64,000 nt of DNA from Paracidovorax wautersii (GTDB lineage Bacteria; Pseudomonadota; Gammaproteobacteria; Burkholderiales; Burkholderiaceae_C), in contig NZ_FONX01000002.1 in NCBI RefSeq assembly GCF_900113035.1, positions 468,757 through 532,756 of the forward strand, written 5' to 3'. The notes under the pieces are model-generated. The model saw only the letters and a program-made list of their open reading frames with translations, was not told the origin of the DNA and did not search any database. The position numbers and the translations under genes are program-made. This document shows positions 35,384 to 45,186 of the stretch, piece by piece (position 1 is the stretch's first letter; every line of letters begins with the position of its first letter).

Positions 35384-35577
35384 AGGTGAAGGGAAGGTGG
35401 GTGAAGGGCCGCCAGGCCCTGCTATGGAAAATGGAGCGCAGTGCGCTCGCTCCATAAGGGTTTCAAGGGTTTTGTACCCGAATGCCGCGCAAAACCTGCG
35501 CAGGCCGCTCCGGTTTCAGGAGCACCAGGGCGGGCCGACGTGCGGCGGCAGCCCCGGCGTGCAGGCGTTTCAAACGC

Positions 35578-36326
<749 letters not shown>

Positions 36327-36330
<4 letters not shown>

Positions 36331-37118
36331 TGCACGCGTCCTTCCACGTCGAAGCGGTGTTCGATGGCGTTGGACACCTGGGTGACCAGCGTGGTCAGCA
36401 GCAGGTAGGTGACGGCCACCGTGGTCAGCGTGGCGATGGGCTGGAAGGTGGCCGACTGGATGCGGTTACCCACGTTGGTCAGTTCCACCACGCCGATGGC
36501 GTAGGCCAGGGACGAGTCCTTCAGCAGCGCCACGAAGTTGCTGACCAGCGGCGGCAGCGAGATCTTGAAGGCCTGCGGGAACACCACGTCGAAGAAGACG
36601 TAGGTGCGCGAGAGGCCCAGCGCCCGGGCGGCTTCGGTCTGCCCGCGCGGCACGGCCAGCAGGCCGGCGCGGATCGCCTCGGCGTTGTAGGCGCCCACGT
36701 TCAGGCCCAGGGCGACCACGGCGGCGGCGAAGTCGGGCAGGTTGGCGCCCGGCACCAGCACCGGCAGCGCGAAATAGACGAACAGGATCTGCACCAGCAG
36801 CGGCGTGCCGCGGATGGCCCAGATGTAGATGCCGGCGAGCCAGCGCAGGCCGATGAAGCGCGCGGTGCGCGCCAGCGCGGCGGCCGTGCCCAGCACCAGG
36901 CCCACGGCGCCGCTCACCAGCGTGAGCCACAGCGTGGTGCGGGCGCCGTCGGAAAACGCCTGCGCGTTGTTGCCGATGGGCTCGGGAAGGAAGGAGAGCA
37001 CCCAGCCCAGCAGGGACAGGGCGAGCACCATCAGCACGAGGGCGGTCACCAGGGTCGCATTGCTGCGTTGCTGGCGGCTCCACTGCTGGGGCCAGATTGC
37101 GGTCAACATGGGATTCAA
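36327..37118 (-). CDS. Polar amino-acid ABC transporter, permease subunit
   Basis: 263 aa, HisMQ/GlnP family, about five membrane segments. The EAA loop is [24 protein letters not shown] single permease gene indicates a homodimer. It lies between the binding-protein gene (57 bp upstream) and the ATPase. Confidence 0.93.
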
Positions 37119-37175
37119 ATAAGGCCGGCGCCCGCAGCGTGAGCCGCGGGCGCCGGTGGGGTGGTCACAAGGCGC

Positions 37176-37940
37176 TTACTTCGTGCAGCGCACGTCTTCG
37201 TTGAAGTACTTCTTGGAGATGGCGGCGTAGGTGCCATCGGCCAGGATCTGGTCGAAGGCCTTGTTCCAGGCCTGGGCCAGGCCCGTGTTGCCCTTGGCGA
37301 AGGCCGGGGCGATGTGCTCGATGAACAGCATGTCGCCCATCTTGAAGCCGGCCTTGGGGTTCTTGGTGGCGGCTTCCTTGGCCACGAACTTGTCGCTGAC
37401 CCAGGCGTCCACGCGCTTGGAGATCAGGGCGCGCTGGGCGTCGGTGTCCTGCGGGAAGTTCTTCACGTCCTTCACGCCGGCGACCTTCTTGACCTGCTCC
37501 AGGTAGCTGGTGCCCGTCTGCACGGCCACCACCTTGCCGGCCAGGTCGGCGCCGGTGCGGGTCTTGCCGTCGATGGAGACGATGATGCCGCCCGAGCAGT
37601 AGTGCGGCTCGCCGAAGGTCACGGCCTTGGAGCGCTCTTCGTTCACGCCGTGCGAGGCGATGACGGCATCCCAGCGGTCCTGCGGCAGGCCGGTCAGCAG
37701 GGCGTCGAAGCCCAGCGTCTTCCATTCGAGCTTCAGGCCCATCTTCTTGACCACGGCTTCGGCCACTTCGACCTCGAAGCCGGTGAGCTTGGTGCCTTCG
37801 AAGTAGTTGAAGGGGGCGAACTGGCCTTCGGTGGCGATGACGATCTTGCCGTCCTGCTTGATGGCATCGATCGTGCGGGCCTGCACGGAGAACGCGGCGC
37901 ACAGTGCCAGCGCCGTGGCGATCGTCTTGAACATCTTCAT
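37176..37940 (-). CDS. Polar amino-acid ABC transporter, periplasmic binding protein
   Basis: 254 aa. Signal peptide MKMFKTIATALALCAAFSVQA, then a family-3 solute-binding domain with GKIVIATEGQFAPFNYFE and TKLTGFEVEVAEAVVKKMG. Ligand not readable; a basic amino acid is suggested by the arginase gene upstream on the same strand. CAGGA lies about six bases before the ATG at 37940. An intrinsic terminator hairpin stands only 34 bp upstream, inside the probable mRNA leader. Confidence 0.92.
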   Translation of the reverse strand: MKMFKTIATALALCAAFSVQARTIDAIKQDGKIVIATEGQFAPFNYFEGTKLTGFEVEVAEAVVKKMGLKLEWKTLGFDALLTGLPQDRWDAVIASHGVNEERSKAVTFGEPHYCSGGIIVSIDGKTRTGADLAGKVVAVQTGTSYLEQVKKVAGVKDVKNFPQDTDAQRALISKRVDAWVSDKFVAKEAATKNPKAGFKMGDMLFIEHIAPAFAKGNTGLAQAWNKAFDQILADGTYAAISKKYFNEDVRCTK

Positions 37941-37974
37941 TGGCTGTTCCTGAGAGGGGGTTGTATCCAGGTAC

Positions 37975-38006
37975 AAAAAAACCGGCTTGGCGGTTGGCGA
38001 AGCCGG
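37975..38006 (-). terminator. Intrinsic terminator in the leader of the ABC operon (possible attenuator)
   Basis: Minus-strand stem CCGGCTT and AAGCCGG with an 11-base loop, followed by TTTTTTT. It ends 34 bp before the binding-protein start. It could end arginase transcription, but the only good -10 hexamer for the ABC operon lies upstream of it. Confidence 0.75.
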
Positions 38007-38066
38007 GAGCGTGGGGTTCGCGAGCCAGCGCAGCGGGTGGGCTGCAGGGCGTCACGGGAAGGTCAC

Positions 38067-38072
38067 ATTATA
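38067..38072 (-). promoter_or_regulatory. Candidate -10 hexamer for the ABC operon
   Basis: TATAAT on the minus strand. At 17 bp spacing the -35 is poor (TGGCCC). A start near 38060 would give a leader of about 120 nt containing the terminator hairpin. Confidence 0.45.
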
Positions 38073-38148
38073 GAGAGGCGCCCTTTTGCGGGCCACTGCC
38101 GCAAACCCTGGGCGGGCCGCATGCAAGTTCGGGGCCCGGCGCCGCCGC

Positions 38149-39072
38149 TCAGCCGCGCCGGATCAGCGTGGACTTGCCGAACAGGCTCTCCAGCAGGTCC
38201 ACCGCCAGCTCGGCGGTCTGGTTGCGGATGTCGAGCGCGGGGTTCAGCTCCACCAGGTCGGCCGAGCGCAGCGCGCCGCTGTCGGCCAGCATCTCCATGC
38301 ACAGCTGCGTCTCGCGGTAGGTGGGGCCGCCGCGCACGGCCGTGCCCACGCCGGGGGCGACGGACGGGTCCAGGCAGTCCATGTCGAAGCTGACGTGCAG
38401 GTGCGTGTCAGCATCCACGCCGCGCAGCGCGGCTTCCATCACCGCGCGCATGCCCAGCTCGTCGATGGCGCGCATGTCGAACACCTCGATGCCGTGCTCC
38501 TTCACGAACTGCTTTTCGCTGTCGTCCACGCTGCGCAGGCCCACCTGGCCGATCTGGCCGGGCAGCAGCGCCGTGGTGCCGCCCAGCGCGGTGAGGCCCG
38601 CCGGGCCGTGGCCCAGCAGGCAGGCCACGGGCATGCCGTGCAGGTTGCCGCTGGGCGTGGATTCGGGCGTGTTGGCATCGGCATGCGCGTCGAACCACAG
38701 CACCTTCAGGCGCCGGCCGTTCTCGCGGCAGTGCTGGGCGACGGCGCTGATCGAGCCGATGGCCAGGCAGTGGTCGCCGCCCATCATCAGCGGCAGGTGG
38801 CCGGCGCGCAGGTCGGCCAGCACGGCGGCATAGACGGATTCGTTCCAGGCGGTCACCTCGGCCAGGTGGCGAAAGCCGCTGGCGGGCTGCTCCTGCGGGT
38901 TGCCCGGGCCGGGCAGGTTGCCGCGGTCGATCACCTCGAAGCCGCGGGCGCGCAGGGCGCGGGCGATGCCGGCGATGCGCAGCGCGTCGGGGCCCATGCT
39001 GGCGCCGAGCACGCTGGCGCCCACGTCCGTGGGGGCGCCGATCAGGGTCAGGGTGGGCGGGGCTGCGGTCAT
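38149..39072 (-). CDS. rocF: Arginase
   Basis: 307 aa. Hydrolyses arginine to ornithine and urea. The binuclear manganese motifs are complete: GGDHCLAIGS, DAHADANTP and SFDMDCLDPSVAPGVGTAV. Agmatinase and formimidoglutamase share the fold, but the overall sequence and length fit arginase. It lies between the TSUP permease gene and the amino-acid ABC operon, on the same strand. Confidence 0.9.
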   Translation of the reverse strand: MTAAPPTLTLIGAPTDVGASVLGASMGPDALRIAGIARALRARGFEVIDRGNLPGPGNPQEQPASGFRHLAEVTAWNESVYAAVLADLRAGHLPLMMGGDHCLAIGSISAVAQHCRENGRRLKVLWFDAHADANTPESTPSGNLHGMPVACLLGHGPAGLTALGGTTALLPGQIGQVGLRSVDDSEKQFVKEHGIEVFDMRAIDELGMRAVMEAALRGVDADTHLHVSFDMDCLDPSVAPGVGTAVRGGPTYRETQLCMEMLADSGALRSADLVELNPALDIRNQTAELAVDLLESLFGKSTLIRRG

Positions 39073-39105
39073 GGGCGGGAGGCTCCAGGCAGGGGGGACG
39101 GTGGC

Positions 39106-39864
39106 TCAGCGCAGGAAGGCGTCGTAGCCGGTCTTGAGGATCAGCGCGCTCACCACGAAGATGAAGATGCCGCGCACGAAGCCCGTGCCGTGCTTGAGCG
39201 CCATGTGCGCGCCCAGCACGCTGCCCAGCACGTTGGCCACGGCCAGCGGCAGGGCGAAGTGCCACCAGACATGGCCCTTGAGCGTGAAGAGGATCAGCGC
39301 GGCGATGTTCGTCGCCAGGTTCAGCAGCTTGGCCGAGACCGAGGCGTTGAGGAAGTCGTAGCCCAGCAGCCGCACGAAGAGGAACACGAAGAAGCTGCCG
39401 GTGCCCGGGCCGAAGAAGCCGTCGTAGAAGCCGATGGCCAGGCCGATGGCGCAGGCCGCGGCGGTTTCGGCGCGGCCGTCCAGGCGCGGCGCATGGTGGC
39501 GGCCCAGCTCCTTCTTGGCCAGCGTGTAGATCAGCACCAGCACCAGGATCAGCGGCAGCAGCTTGCGCAGGAAGTCGGCCGAGATGATGGTCACCGTCCA
39601 CGCCCCAGCGAAGGCGCCCGCGAAGCCCGCGAGGGCGGCCGGCAGCATGGCCTGCCAGCGCATCTGCACGCGGCGGCTGTATTGCCAGGTGGCGATGCCG
39701 GTGCCCCAGACGGCGGCGCTCTTGTTGGTGCCCATCAGCGTGGCGGGCGGCGCGGTGGGGAAGGTGGCGAAGAGGGCGGGCAGCAGCACGAGGCCGCCGC
39801 CGCCCACGATGGCGTCCACGAAGCCGGCCAGCAGCGAGGCCAGCGAAACGATGATCCATTCCAT
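39106..39864 (-). CDS. TSUP-family (TauE/SafE) membrane permease
   Basis: 252 aa, about eight membrane segments in two repeats. GFVDAIVGGGGLVLLP and the second-repeat GFYDGFFGPGTGSF are diagnostic. Members export or import sulfite, sulfonates or other organic anions; the substrate here is unknown. The ATG at 39864 (MEWIIVSL) begins the first membrane segment. It is 33 bp upstream of arginase and may be co-transcribed. Confidence 0.9.
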   Translation of the reverse strand: MEWIIVSLASLLAGFVDAIVGGGGLVLLPALFATFPTAPPATLMGTNKSAAVWGTGIATWQYSRRVQMRWQAMLPAALAGFAGAFAGAWTVTIISADFLRKLLPLILVLVLIYTLAKKELGRHHAPRLDGRAETAAACAIGLAIGFYDGFFGPGTGSFFVFLFVRLLGYDFLNASVSAKLLNLATNIAALILFTLKGHVWWHFALPLAVANVLGSVLGAHMALKHGTGFVRGIFIFVVSALILKTGYDAFLR

Positions 39865-40174
39865 AGGGCGGCGATTGTCGCATCGCCGCAGTGCCTGGAT
39901 GGGCATCGGCGAGGGGCCGGGGCAGGGCCGGCGCCCGGGAACGGACGAAAAAAAAGCGCCGGGTTCACCGGCGCTTGGGAAGCATGCATCTCACGGGGGA
40001 TGCTTGGAATTTTTAGAGTTGCTTGGGTTTGTCTCCTCGGTCCCCTCGTCTGGCGAGCCTTAGCGGCTCGCTATCGAGTGGGTGCACTGTAATGGTTTGC
40101 TCAGGCTTGGTGCATAGGGGGTTTCCCACCCCCTTCTGGGGCGGCCGATGCGCGTGCCGGTGCATGGCGCACCG
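39865..40174. other. 310-bp intergenic region with two hairpins
   Basis: Besides the terminator at 39948-39976, a second stem, GCGAGCC-TTAGC-GGCTCGC, lies at about 40055-40073, and a run with CATGCATC and GGGGGATGC repeats follows the terminator. No convincing protein gene. It may be a long GMC 3' UTR plus the TSUP promoter, or a small RNA. Confidence 0.4.
39948..39976 (-). terminator. Intrinsic terminator downstream of the GMC oxidoreductase
   Basis: Minus-strand stem AAGCGCCGG-TGAAC-CCGGCGCTT running into a run of eight T. Confidence 0.85.
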
Positions 40175-41860
40175 TTACCGGGCCTCCGCGCGCATCCACT
40201 CGGCTGCCTTCTCCGCGATCATCAGCGTGGGGGAGTTGGTATTGCCGCTGGTGATGGTGGGCATGGCACCGGCATCGACCACGCGCAGCCCGGCAATGGT
40301 GCCGCCCCGGCCGTCGCGCACGCGCAGCCGGGCGTCGAGCACCGCCATGGGATCGGCGTCCTGCCCCATCTTGGTGGTGCCCACGGGGTGGAAGATGGTG
40401 GTGGCGATGTCGCCGGCCAGCCGAGCCAGGTCTTCGTCGCTTTCGTACTGGGGGCCGGGCTTCCATTCGGTGGGCTGGTAGCGCGCGAGCGCCGGCTGGC
40501 TGGCGATGCGGCGCGTGACGCGCAGGCTGTCGGCGGCGACCTGGCGGTCTTCGGGCGTGCTGAGATAGCAGGGCGCGATGGCCGGCGCCTCGCGGAAGTC
40601 CGCGCTCTTGATCTGCACCGTGCCCCGGCTGGTCGGGTTCAGGTTGCAGACGCTGGCCGTGAAGGCCGGAAAGGCGTGCAGCGGCTCGCCGAAGGCGTCG
40701 AGCGACAGCGGCTGCACGTGGTACTGGATGTTGGCGTGCGGCTGATCGGGGCTGCTGCGCGTGAAGGCGCCCAGCTGCGAGGGCGCCATGCTCATGGGCC
40801 CGGTGCGCTTGAGCGCGTATTCGAGCCCGATCCTGGCCTTGCCCACCCAGCTGCCGGCCAGCACGTTGAGCGTGGGCACGTGGTTGACCTTGTACACGGC
40901 GCGGATCTGGAGATGGTCCTGCAGATTGGCGCCCACGCCGGGCAGGTCGGCCTGCACGGCGATGCCGCGGGCCTGCAGCAGCGGGGCCGGGCCGATGCCC
41001 GAGAGCTGCAGCAGCTGCGGCGAATTGACGGCGCCCGCGCTCAGCACCACCTCGCGCTCGGCGTGGGCGGTGACCATCTCATCGCCCGTCCACACCTGCA
41101 CGCCGGTGCAGCGGCGGCTGCCGTCGGGCAGAGTGTCGATCAGCAGGCGGCTGGCCTGGGCGCTGGTCCACATCTCGAAGTTGGGCCGGCCGTAGCAGGT
41201 GGGGCGCAGGAAGGCCTTGGCCGTGTTCCAGCGCCAGCCGGCCTTCTGGTTGACCTCGAAATAGCCCACGCCCTCGTTGTCGCCGCCGTTGAAGTCGTCG
41301 GTGGCCGCGATGCCGGCCTGTTGCGCGGCCTGGGCGAAGGCGTCCAGCACGTCCCAGCGCAGGCGCTGCTTTTCCACGCGCCATTCGCCCGATCCGCCGG
41401 TGCTCTTGCTGCCGTGCAGGCGCTTGAAGGCCTCGCTGGCGGTGTCGGGCCGGTCCAGGCGCCAGTGATCTTCATGGCGGCGGAAGGCGGGCAGCACGTT
41501 GTCCCAGCGCCAGGCGTCGTCGCCCGTGAGGCGCGCCCACTGCTCGTAGTCGCGTGCCTGGCCGCGCATGTAGATCATGCCGTTGATGCTGCTGCAGCCG
41601 CCCAGCGTCTTGCCGCGCGGGTAGCGCAGGCGGCGGCCGTTCAGGCCCGGCTCGGGCTCGGTCTGGTAGAGCCAGTCGGTGCGCGGGTTGCCGATGCAGT
41701 AGAGGTAGCCCACGGGGATGTGGATCCAGTGGTAGTCGTCCTTGCGGCCGGCCTCCACCAGCAGCACGCGGTGCCGGCCGCCGGCGCTGAGCCGGTTGCA
41801 CAGCAGGGCGCCGGCGGTGCCGCCGCCGATGACGATGTAGTCGAAAGTGGTGTCGCTCAT
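40175..41860 (-). CDS. GMC-family FAD oxidoreductase (choline/alcohol dehydrogenase type)
   Basis: 561 aa. N-terminal FAD fold YIVIGGGTAGALLCNRLS, GMC signature 1 near RGKTLGGCSSINGMIYMRG, signature 2 GAVNSPQLLQLSGIGP, catalytic His in FHPVGTTKMG and C-terminal NTNSPTLMIAEKAA. Related to choline dehydrogenase and to AlkJ-type alcohol dehydrogenases; with no betaine genes nearby the substrate is open. I start at ATG 41860 directly before the FAD motif. Confidence 0.9.
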   Translation of the reverse strand: MSDTTFDYIVIGGGTAGALLCNRLSAGGRHRVLLVEAGRKDDYHWIHIPVGYLYCIGNPRTDWLYQTEPEPGLNGRRLRYPRGKTLGGCSSINGMIYMRGQARDYEQWARLTGDDAWRWDNVLPAFRRHEDHWRLDRPDTASEAFKRLHGSKSTGGSGEWRVEKQRLRWDVLDAFAQAAQQAGIAATDDFNGGDNEGVGYFEVNQKAGWRWNTAKAFLRPTCYGRPNFEMWTSAQASRLLIDTLPDGSRRCTGVQVWTGDEMVTAHAEREVVLSAGAVNSPQLLQLSGIGPAPLLQARGIAVQADLPGVGANLQDHLQIRAVYKVNHVPTLNVLAGSWVGKARIGLEYALKRTGPMSMAPSQLGAFTRSSPDQPHANIQYHVQPLSLDAFGEPLHAFPAFTASVCNLNPTSRGTVQIKSADFREAPAIAPCYLSTPEDRQVAADSLRVTRRIASQPALARYQPTEWKPGPQYESDEDLARLAGDIATTIFHPVGTTKMGQDADPMAVLDARLRVRDGRGGTIAGLRVVDAGAMPTITSGNTNSPTLMIAEKAAEWMRAEAR

Positions 41861-42109
41861 GGAATGCCGGGAAGTTGCCGGGCCATTGTGCGGAGCGGGC
41901 CCGCCCTGTCGATAGGGAAAGGGCTGATTGCTATGTTTGTTGTAGCTTGTGGCGGGCGTGGCGCCTGGGCTGCAGGCGGGTTTTGATCTATTTTCATGGC
42001 CGGCGGCCAAGCCCCTGCGCGCAGCCATTGGGCGAATTTGACTGACGCGGCCCCAGCGGGCTCTGGGCTACCATCCCCCGGTTGCAGCGCCTGGGGTGCG
42101 CCGCATGCC

Positions 42110-43291
42110 ATGCCTTCCCCGACCACGCCCCTGGTCACAACGCCCGCAGCCACCGACTTTCCGATGAGCGATCTAGAGCCCCGCATCACCCGCCGCGACG
42201 ACGCGCCCGAGGGGCCGTGCGCCGTGCTGCAGGGCCGCTGGGGCGCGGCGGAACTCGGCGAGCGCCGCCAGTGGCGCGAGCTTTCCGCCCAGCTGCGCGC
42301 GCTGCCCGCCGATGCCGGCCTGGCCTGGGACCTGCGCGAGCTGGACTGGCTGGACCACGTCGGCGCCCAGGTGCTCTGGAACCACTGGGGCCGCGCGCTG
42401 CCCGAGCGCCTGCAGGCCACCGATGCGCAGCGCGACATGCTCGGGCGCATCGCCGAATTCGCCACCCAGGAACCCCCGGCCGAGCGCTGGAGCGTGGCCG
42501 AGCAGATCGATGCGCTGGGCGCCCGGGTGCTGCAGGGCGTGGGCCATGGCCGCGACCTGCTCATCCTGGTGGGCCAGCTGGTGCTGGACCTGGGCCGGCT
42601 GGTGCGCAACCCGCGCCGGGGGCCGTGGCGCGATGTCTCGGGCCACCTCTACAGCATGGGCACCACGGCGCTGCCCATCACGGCGCTGGTGGGCTTTCTC
42701 ATCGGCATCGTGCTGGCGTATCTCATGGGCCTGCAGCTGCGGCAGTTCGGCGCCAGCACCTTCATCGTGAACATCCTGGGCATCTCGCTCACGCGCGAGC
42801 TCGGCCCCATGCTGGGCGCCATCCTGGTGGCGGGCCGTTCGGGCTCGGCCATCACCGCGCAGATCGGCGTGATGCGCGTGACGGAGGAACTCGACGCCAT
42901 GCGCGTCATGGGCATCGCCCACGGTTTCCGCCTGGTGCTGCCGCGCGCGATCGCGCTGGGCATTGCCATGCCGCTGATCGCGCTGTGGACCACGCTGGCC
43001 GCGCTGGCCGGCGGCATGCTCGCGGCCGACGTGGCCATGGGCGTGTCGCCCGCCTATTTCATCCAGGCGCTGCCGGCCGCGGTGGCGCCCGCCAACCTGT
43101 GGCTGGCCATGGGCAAGTCGGTGGTGTTCGGCGTGTTCATCGCCCTCATCGGCTGCCACTGGGGCCTGCGCGTCAAGCCCAACACCCAGAGCCTGGGGCA
43201 GGGCACGACGGCCTCGGTGGTGAGCGCCATCACCATGGTCATCGTCGTCGATGCGCTCTTCGCCATCGGCTTCAAGAATCTGGGAGTCTGA
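42110..43291 (+). CDS. MCE-type lipid ABC transporter permease (MlaE-like) with N-terminal STAS-like domain
   Basis: 393 aa. The first about 125 residues look like a STAS domain (DLRELDWLDHVGAQVLW), corresponding to a fused MlaB. The MlaE permease part has GMTTA-like segments, TRELGPMLGAILVAGRSGSA and EELDAMRVMGI. Moves phospholipid-type substrates between membranes with the ATPase and MCE protein that follow. The start is uncertain: ATG 42110 has GGGG eight bases before it, ATG 42164 (MSDLEPR) is an alternative. Confidence 0.88.
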   Translation: MPSPTTPLVTTPAATDFPMSDLEPRITRRDDAPEGPCAVLQGRWGAAELGERRQWRELSAQLRALPADAGLAWDLRELDWLDHVGAQVLWNHWGRALPERLQATDAQRDMLGRIAEFATQEPPAERWSVAEQIDALGARVLQGVGHGRDLLILVGQLVLDLGRLVRNPRRGPWRDVSGHLYSMGTTALPITALVGFLIGIVLAYLMGLQLRQFGASTFIVNILGISLTRELGPMLGAILVAGRSGSAITAQIGVMRVTEELDAMRVMGIAHGFRLVLPRAIALGIAMPLIALWTTLAALAGGMLAADVAMGVSPAYFIQALPAAVAPANLWLAMGKSVVFGVFIALIGCHWGLRVKPNTQSLGQGTTASVVSAITMVIVVDALFAIGFKNLGV

Positions 43292-43295
43292 CGCG

Positions 43296-44159
43296 ATGAC
43301 CTCCGATACCCATCGCCCGCCCGCCACCCCCGCACCTCCGCCGGACGACGCGCCCGCAGTGGTCGAGATCGAAGGCCTCTCGACCGTCTTCGGCAAGGGC
43401 GACGACACCTTCGCCGTCCACCAGAACCTGGACCTCACGGTGCGGCGCGGCGAGATCCTCTCGCTCGTGGGGGGCTCCGGCACCGGCAAGACGGTGCTGC
43501 TGCGCCACATCCTGGGCCTGACCCGGCCGACCGAAGGCCGCGTGACCGTGCTGGGCGAGCCCGCCGCGCAGCTCACCGGCCGGGGCGCCGCCAGCCGCGT
43601 GGGCATGCTGTTCCAGCAGGGCGCGCTGTTCTCGGCCTTCAGCGTGCTCGACAACATCGCCTTCGCGCTGCGCGAGCAGGGCACGCTGCCGCAGCGCCTG
43701 GTGTGCGACGCCGCCATGGTCAAGCTGCAGATGGTGGGCCTGAAGCCCGAGCACGCCACCCGCATGCCGGCCAATCTTTCGGGCGGCATGATCAAGCGCG
43801 TGGCGCTGGCGCGTGCGCTCATCATGGACCCGCCCCTGCTGCTGCTCGACGAGCCCACGGCCGGGCTGGACCCGCACAGCTCCGACGACTTCTGCGACCT
43901 GCTGCGCGAGCTGCACGCCTCGCTCGGGCTCACCGTCATCATGGTCACGCACGACCTGGACACGCTCTTCGCGCTCTCCAGCCGCGTCGCCGTGCTGGCC
44001 GAAAAGCGCGTCATCGTCAGCGGCACGCCGCACGAGGTGGCGCGCTTCGACCATCCCTTCATCCACGAATTCTTTCTCGGCGAACGCGGCCGGCGCGCCA
44101 TGGCGCCCGTGCCGTCCGCCGAACCGGCACCGCCGCCCGCCCACATCAAGGACGCATGA
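43296..44159 (+). CDS. MCE-type lipid ABC transporter ATPase (MlaF-like)
   Basis: 287 aa. Walker A VGGSGTGKT, signature LSGGMIKRVALARAL, Walker B LLLLDEPTAGLDP, switch His in VTHDLDTL. GGMxKR in the signature is typical of Mla-type ATPases. Four bases after the permease stop; its own stop overlaps the next start. Confidence 0.93.
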   Translation: MTSDTHRPPATPAPPPDDAPAVVEIEGLSTVFGKGDDTFAVHQNLDLTVRRGEILSLVGGSGTGKTVLLRHILGLTRPTEGRVTVLGEPAAQLTGRGAASRVGMLFQQGALFSAFSVLDNIAFALREQGTLPQRLVCDAAMVKLQMVGLKPEHATRMPANLSGGMIKRVALARALIMDPPLLLLDEPTAGLDPHSSDDFCDLLRELHASLGLTVIMVTHDLDTLFALSSRVAVLAEKRVIVSGTPHEVARFDHPFIHEFFLGERGRRAMAPVPSAEPAPPPAHIKDA

Positions 44160-45145
44160 TGGAAAACAAGTCACACGCCCTCGCCGCCGGCATCTTCGTC
44201 GTCGTCATCTCGGCCCTGCTGGCCGTCATGGGCCTCTGGCTCACGCGCGACCGCACCGACTACACGCTCTACGAGCTCTCCACCAAGGACAGCGTGAGCG
44301 GCCTGCAGCCCGAGGCGCCCGTGCGCTACAAGGGCGTGGCCGTGGGCAAGGTCACGCGCATCGGCTTCGACCCGCAGGTGCCGGGCAACGTGCTGATCCG
44401 CATCGCCGTGAACGAATCCGCGCCGATCTCGCCCACCACCTTCGCCACGCTGGGCTACCAGGGCGTGACGGGGCTGGCACATGTGCAGCTCGACGATGCC
44501 AACGCGCCCCTCAAGCCCCCCGCGCCCGGCCAGAGCGGCCTGCCGCGCCTGCCGCTCAAGAGCTCGCCGCTCAGCCAGATCGCAGAGCAGGGCCCGGCCA
44601 TCCTCGCCAAGGTGCAGGACGCCACCGAGCGTCTGAACAAGCTGCTGGGCGACGAGAACCAGGCCCGCTTCGCGCAGGCGCTCGACAACCTCGCCAAGGC
44701 CTCCGCCAGCGCCAACACCCTGGTGCAGCGGCTGGACAACACCGTGGTCACCAGGCTCGATCCGGCGCTGGCCACCGTGCCCGCCGTGGCGCAGGACGCG
44801 CGCGCCACGCTGCAGTCGCTGCGCGTGGCGGGCGACAACGCCGCGGCGGCTGCCTCCGAAGTGCGCGGTGCCGTCGCCAAGCTCAGCGCCACGGGCGGGC
44901 CGCTGGACCAGATCGCCGACGGTGCGCAGTCGCTTTCGGCCGCGGCCGACCGCTTCGGCCGCGTCTCGCTGCCGCGCCTGAACAACGCCGCCGACGAGGC
45001 CGCCCGCGCCGCCCGCCGCCTGGGCCGCACGGCCAGCGGCATCAGCGACAACCCGCAGTCGCTCATCTACGGCAACGGCAGCGCGCTGCCCGGCCCGGGC
45101 GAAGCCGGCTTCGTGGCGCCCACCCGCGCCGCGCCGGCGCAGTGA
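44159..45145 (+). CDS. MCE-domain periplasmic lipid-binding protein (MlaD/PqiB-like)
   Basis: 328 aa. One N-terminal membrane anchor (residues 6-28), one MCE domain (about 38-115, with VRYKGVAVGKVTRIGFDP), then a long helical region to the C-terminus. Single-domain MCE proteins form hexameric rings in MlaFEDB-type complexes. An ATG three bases upstream (44156) is also possible. Coupled to the ATPase. Confidence 0.92.
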   Translation: MENKSHALAAGIFVVVISALLAVMGLWLTRDRTDYTLYELSTKDSVSGLQPEAPVRYKGVAVGKVTRIGFDPQVPGNVLIRIAVNESAPISPTTFATLGYQGVTGLAHVQLDDANAPLKPPAPGQSGLPRLPLKSSPLSQIAEQGPAILAKVQDATERLNKLLGDENQARFAQALDNLAKASASANTLVQRLDNTVVTRLDPALATVPAVAQDARATLQSLRVAGDNAAAAASEVRGAVAKLSATGGPLDQIADGAQSLSAAADRFGRVSLPRLNNAADEAARAARRLGRTASGISDNPQSLIYGNGSALPGPGEAGFVAPTRAAPAQ

Positions 45146-45186
45146 GCGCCCGCCGGCACCCGCACCGCATCTTGGAGGACACTGGC

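Noticed and set aside
37165..38055. Alternative frame across the binding-protein gene starting GTG in the leader, as a leader peptide
   Set aside because: It runs on through the whole gene as a shadow frame; no short stop-limited leader peptide or codon run for one amino acid is seen.
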